32,019 bases of DNA from an uncultured Clostridia bacterium (lineage in GTDB: Bacteria; Bacillota; Clostridia; Oscillospirales; Acutalibacteraceae), in the NCBI GenBank assembly GCA_947627135.1, contig CANQUV010000019.1, positions 1 to 32,019 of the forward strand, in the 5' to 3' direction. The translations under genes were made by a program, and so were the position numbers. Shown here piece after piece: positions 30,468 to 32,019 of the stretch; position 1 is the first letter of the stretch, and every line of letters begins with the position of its first letter. The notes beneath the pieces were generated by a model. That model did not search any database, was not told the origin of the DNA, and was given only the letters and a program-made list of their open reading frames with translations.

Positions 30468-30513
30468 ACTCCGAATGTTTTGATATCAGCTTTAACATTC
30501 GGAGTATTTTTAA
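30468..30513. terminator. Terminator after the second Xre gene
   Basis: ACTCCGAATGTT (30468-30479) pairs with AACATTCGGAGT (30494-30505) around a 14-base loop. It is T-rich on both sides, so on the minus strand it ends the gene at 30545-30856. Confidence 0.8.
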
Positions 30514-30544
30514 AGTTACTCTAAAATTTCAATAATATTTTCAA

Positions 30545-30856
30545 TTATTTTAACAATACTTCTTTTTTTCTATCGGGAACTTTTTCAAGAACATGTTCAA
30601 TTCTGTGGCTAATTTCCAAATCGGAATAAGATTCCGAGGTATTAAAAACAAGTAAATCACAAACAGAAATTTTTAAAGCTTCGCTTATTTTATAAAGAGT
30701 ATCAATAGTAGGACATTTTTCTCCGCGTTCAAGTCTGCCTAAATATGCAGGATAAATACCTGCAGAAAGAGCAAGATTTTCTTGACTTAGATCTGCTTTT
30801 AATCTGTATTTTCTTATACTTAATCCAATTTGTTTATTTAACAATTCTCGTTCCAT
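30545..30856 (-). CDS. Xre-family regulator
   Basis: A 103-residue protein: Cro/C1 HTH domain (KYRLKADLSQENLALSAG, then YLGRLERGEKCPTIDTL) and a C-terminal helical extension of about 30 residues ending in VPDRKKEVLLK. AGGATT lies before the ATG. It has its own promoter at 30892-30920, overlapped by an inverted repeat, and its own terminator. It is divergent from the glycosyltransferase gene, so it could control that gene. Confidence 0.87.
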   Translation of the reverse strand: MERELLNKQIGLSIRKYRLKADLSQENLALSAGIYPAYLGRLERGEKCPTIDTLYKISEALKISVCDLLVFNTSESYSDLEISHRIEHVLEKVPDRKKEVLLK

Positions 30857-30891
30857 ATTTTTAATCCTGCCCTAAAATGTAGCTTATTATT

Positions 30892-30935
30892 ATAATATTA
30901 TGCCTTTTAAAGTATATCAATGCATTAAAAGACAT
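30892..30935 (-). promoter_or_regulatory. Promoter and inverted-repeat operator of the second Xre gene
   Basis: On the minus strand TTGATA (30915-30920), 17 bases, TATTAT (30892-30897). ATGCCTTTTAA (30900-30910) and TTAAAAGACAT (30925-30935) form an inverted repeat with one mismatch that brackets the -35. Confidence 0.6.
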
Positions 30936-30952
30936 AAAATCTCACTAAAGTG

Positions 30953-30981
30953 TTGACTGTTTAAAACCTTTAGGGTATAAT
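30953..30981 (+). promoter_or_regulatory. Promoter of the GT32-like gene
   Basis: TTGACT (30953-30958), 17 bases, TATAAT (30976-30981). CTAAAG (30945-30950) and CTTTAG (30968-30973) form a further inverted repeat over it. A small hairpin TACTG/CAGTA (31038-31052) ends two bases before the GAGG ribosome binding site. Confidence 0.75.
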
Positions 30982-31065
30982 CTAAACACACTAATAATCG
31001 TATATATATATTTTTTTTAGTGATAAGCTTTAATATTTACTGTTTTACAGTACGAGGATGTTTTT

Positions 31066-31710
31066 ATGATACCTAAAATTATTCATTACTGCTGGTTTGG
31101 CGGAGGTGAAAAGTCTGATTTAATGAAATCTTGTATTGCCTCTTGGAAAAAATACTGTCCGGATTACGAAATAAAAGAATGGAACGAAAGTAACTTTGAC
31201 TATAAATTTTGTTTATATGCGGAAAAAGCTTATAAAAAAAAGAAATGGGCTTATTTAACCGATGTGGCAAGATTAAAAATAATATATGAAAACGGTGGAA
31301 TTTACCTGGACACGGATGTTGAGTTAATATCTTCTTTAGATAAATTGCTTGAATATGATATGTGGATTGGTTATGGATCGCCGACAGAAATCAATACAGG
31401 TTCAGGCTTTGGGGCTGTTTGCGGAAATGATGTTGTAAAACAGCTTATGGATTCTTATCTTAAATTACCTGAAGATTCCAAATTTGAGTTTTGCACAGTA
31501 AAAGATACAAAAACACTAAAAGGTATTTTCCCCGAATTTAAAGGAGACAGTTCAAGGCAATTATTTGGAAACAATGTAATATTAGGAGACATTTGGCGTT
31601 ATGTTATTCATCATTACACAAACACATGGGCTCCAAAAACTCAACCGATAAAAAATATGCTTGTAAAATTTTCTTTAGTAAAATGGATTTTAAAAAGAAA
31701 ATATAAATAA
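31066..31710 (+). CDS. GT32-like glycosyltransferase
   Basis: A 214-residue retaining glycosyltransferase of the Gly_transf_sug/GT32 type, as used in capsule or surface polysaccharide synthesis. The N-terminal MIPKIIHYCWFGG is the family signature. AYLTDVARLKIIYENGGIYLDTD-type sequence contains the DxD metal/nucleotide-sugar motif (LDTDVEL, near residue 85), and INTGSGFGA follows. No signal peptide or clear membrane helix; the C-terminal end is basic and may touch the membrane. GAGG is 10 bases upstream of the ATG. It stands alone without other polysaccharide genes, between a regulator and an IS end. Confidence 0.88.
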   Translation: MIPKIIHYCWFGGGEKSDLMKSCIASWKKYCPDYEIKEWNESNFDYKFCLYAEKAYKKKKWAYLTDVARLKIIYENGGIYLDTDVELISSLDKLLEYDMWIGYGSPTEINTGSGFGAVCGNDVVKQLMDSYLKLPEDSKFEFCTVKDTKTLKGIFPEFKGDSSRQLFGNNVILGDIWRYVIHHYTNTWAPKTQPIKNMLVKFSLVKWILKRKYK

Positions 31711-31797
31711 TATAGTTATCCATCCGCAGCATATTTATAACTATGTACTTTACACATAGTGAAATTTAAGCTTTACTTTATAGGCTTTATTAAATTT

Positions 31798-32019
31798 GGC
31801 TCTATGTCAATAGTAGTGGTAAACCCGAAAAAAGAGAATTAGATATAAGCAAGCGATAGCAAATTAAGCTGTCGCTTGTTTTTGTATCTGATGAGAAAAG
31901 ATATGTAAAATACGATTGCGGAAACGCTTGAAATTCCTGTAACCGTAAGCATTGCGTTTAAGGATTTTAATTTTGTTGTTACATCCTTCGGTAAAGCCGT
32001 TAGTAATAGATGAAGAAAA
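31798..32019. mobile_element. End of an ISL3-family insertion sequence, continuing past the window
   Basis: The element appears to begin at GGCTCTATGTCAA (31798 on), which fits the terminal inverted repeats of ISL3-family elements, followed by the 3' end of a transposase on the minus strand. The bases just outside (31790-31797, TTAAATTT) could be one copy of the 8-bp target duplication; the other copy is outside the window. The 87 bases between the glycosyltransferase and the element (31711-31797) hold only a short CTATGT/ACATAG hairpin. Confidence 0.85.
31864..32019 (-). CDS. ISL3-family transposase, C-terminal part (partial)
   Basis: The last 51 codons of a transposase whose start lies outside the window. 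The stretch NGFTEGCNNKIKILKRNAYG followed by YRNFKRFRNRILHIF is the characteristic C-terminus of DDE transposases of the ISL3 group, including the final catalytic glutamate in TEGCN. The frame is intact to the TAA at 31864. A hairpin around the stop codon (AGCAAGCGATAGC with GCTGTCGCTTG, about 31848-31879) may terminate its transcript. Confidence 0.9.
   Translation of the reverse strand, partial: FSSSITNGFTEGCNNKIKILKRNAYGYRNFKRFRNRILHIFSHQIQKQATA

Noticed and set aside
30133..30856. Defence or abortive-infection island around the two Xre genes
   Set aside because: No nuclease, methyltransferase, NTPase or TIR-type effector is present. The neighbours are an SDR, a membrane protein and a glycosyltransferase.

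Overview
This AT-rich window has the gene content, consensus sigma-A-type promoters, purine-rich ribosome binding sites and intrinsic terminators of a low-GC Gram-positive bacterium, most likely an anaerobic gut member of the Clostridia. The species cannot be named from the sequence. Most of the window is chromosomal housekeeping and amino-acid biosynthesis, with small accessory pieces at gene junctions and at the right edge.

Layout. Positions 1-71 hold a clipped initiator tRNA(fMet) on the minus strand with its own consensus promoter. Next come metG (+), a four-helix membrane protein (-), and a Crp/Fnr-type regulator (-) divergent from leuC-leuD (+). A two-gene unit (+) follows: a degenerate zeta-toxin-like kinase and glf (UDP-galactopyranose mutase). 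Then a Tim44-like secreted or membrane protein (-) diverges from tatD (+), followed by a small divergent pair with twin operators (an Xre regulator and an 82-residue protein). Positions 10319-13542 form a minus-strand cluster: a MIF-like tautomerase, a YjbQ-family protein, ddl and murF. An HtrA-type protease with a long Asn/Gln-rich tail (-) diverges from fba (+). A tandem array of four 96-bp repeats lies between fba and an OGG-type DNA glycosylase (-). A DUF6062-like protein with a duplicated Cys/His motif (+) faces the end of the arginine genes.

Positions 18996-27492 carry argG-argH-argC-argJ-argB-(GNAT)-argD-argF on the minus strand. This covers glutamate to arginine by the acetyl-recycling route; carbamoyl-phosphate synthetase is not in the window. 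ArgR-like boxes overlap the argG promoter. The remainder is a flavin reductase-like protein (+), an SDR and an overlapping cohesin-like membrane protein with an 18-bp minisatellite (-), two small Xre regulators each with inverted-repeat operators (-), a GT32-like glycosyltransferase (+), and the end of an ISL3-family insertion sequence running off the right edge.

Most notable are: (1) a roughly 90-bp repeat family present once at 9566-9653 and four times at 16785-17159, in both cases filling a convergent gene junction, with a terminator-like hairpin in each unit; (2) the zeta-like kinase with a broken P-loop coupled to glf; (3) a bacterial MIF homologue placed upstream of ddl-murF; (4) a GNAT acetyltransferase embedded in the arginine operon; (5) the membrane protein with a length-variable DKKESG cytoplasmic tail. 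I see no CRISPR array, no prophage structural genes and no recognisable defence operon.
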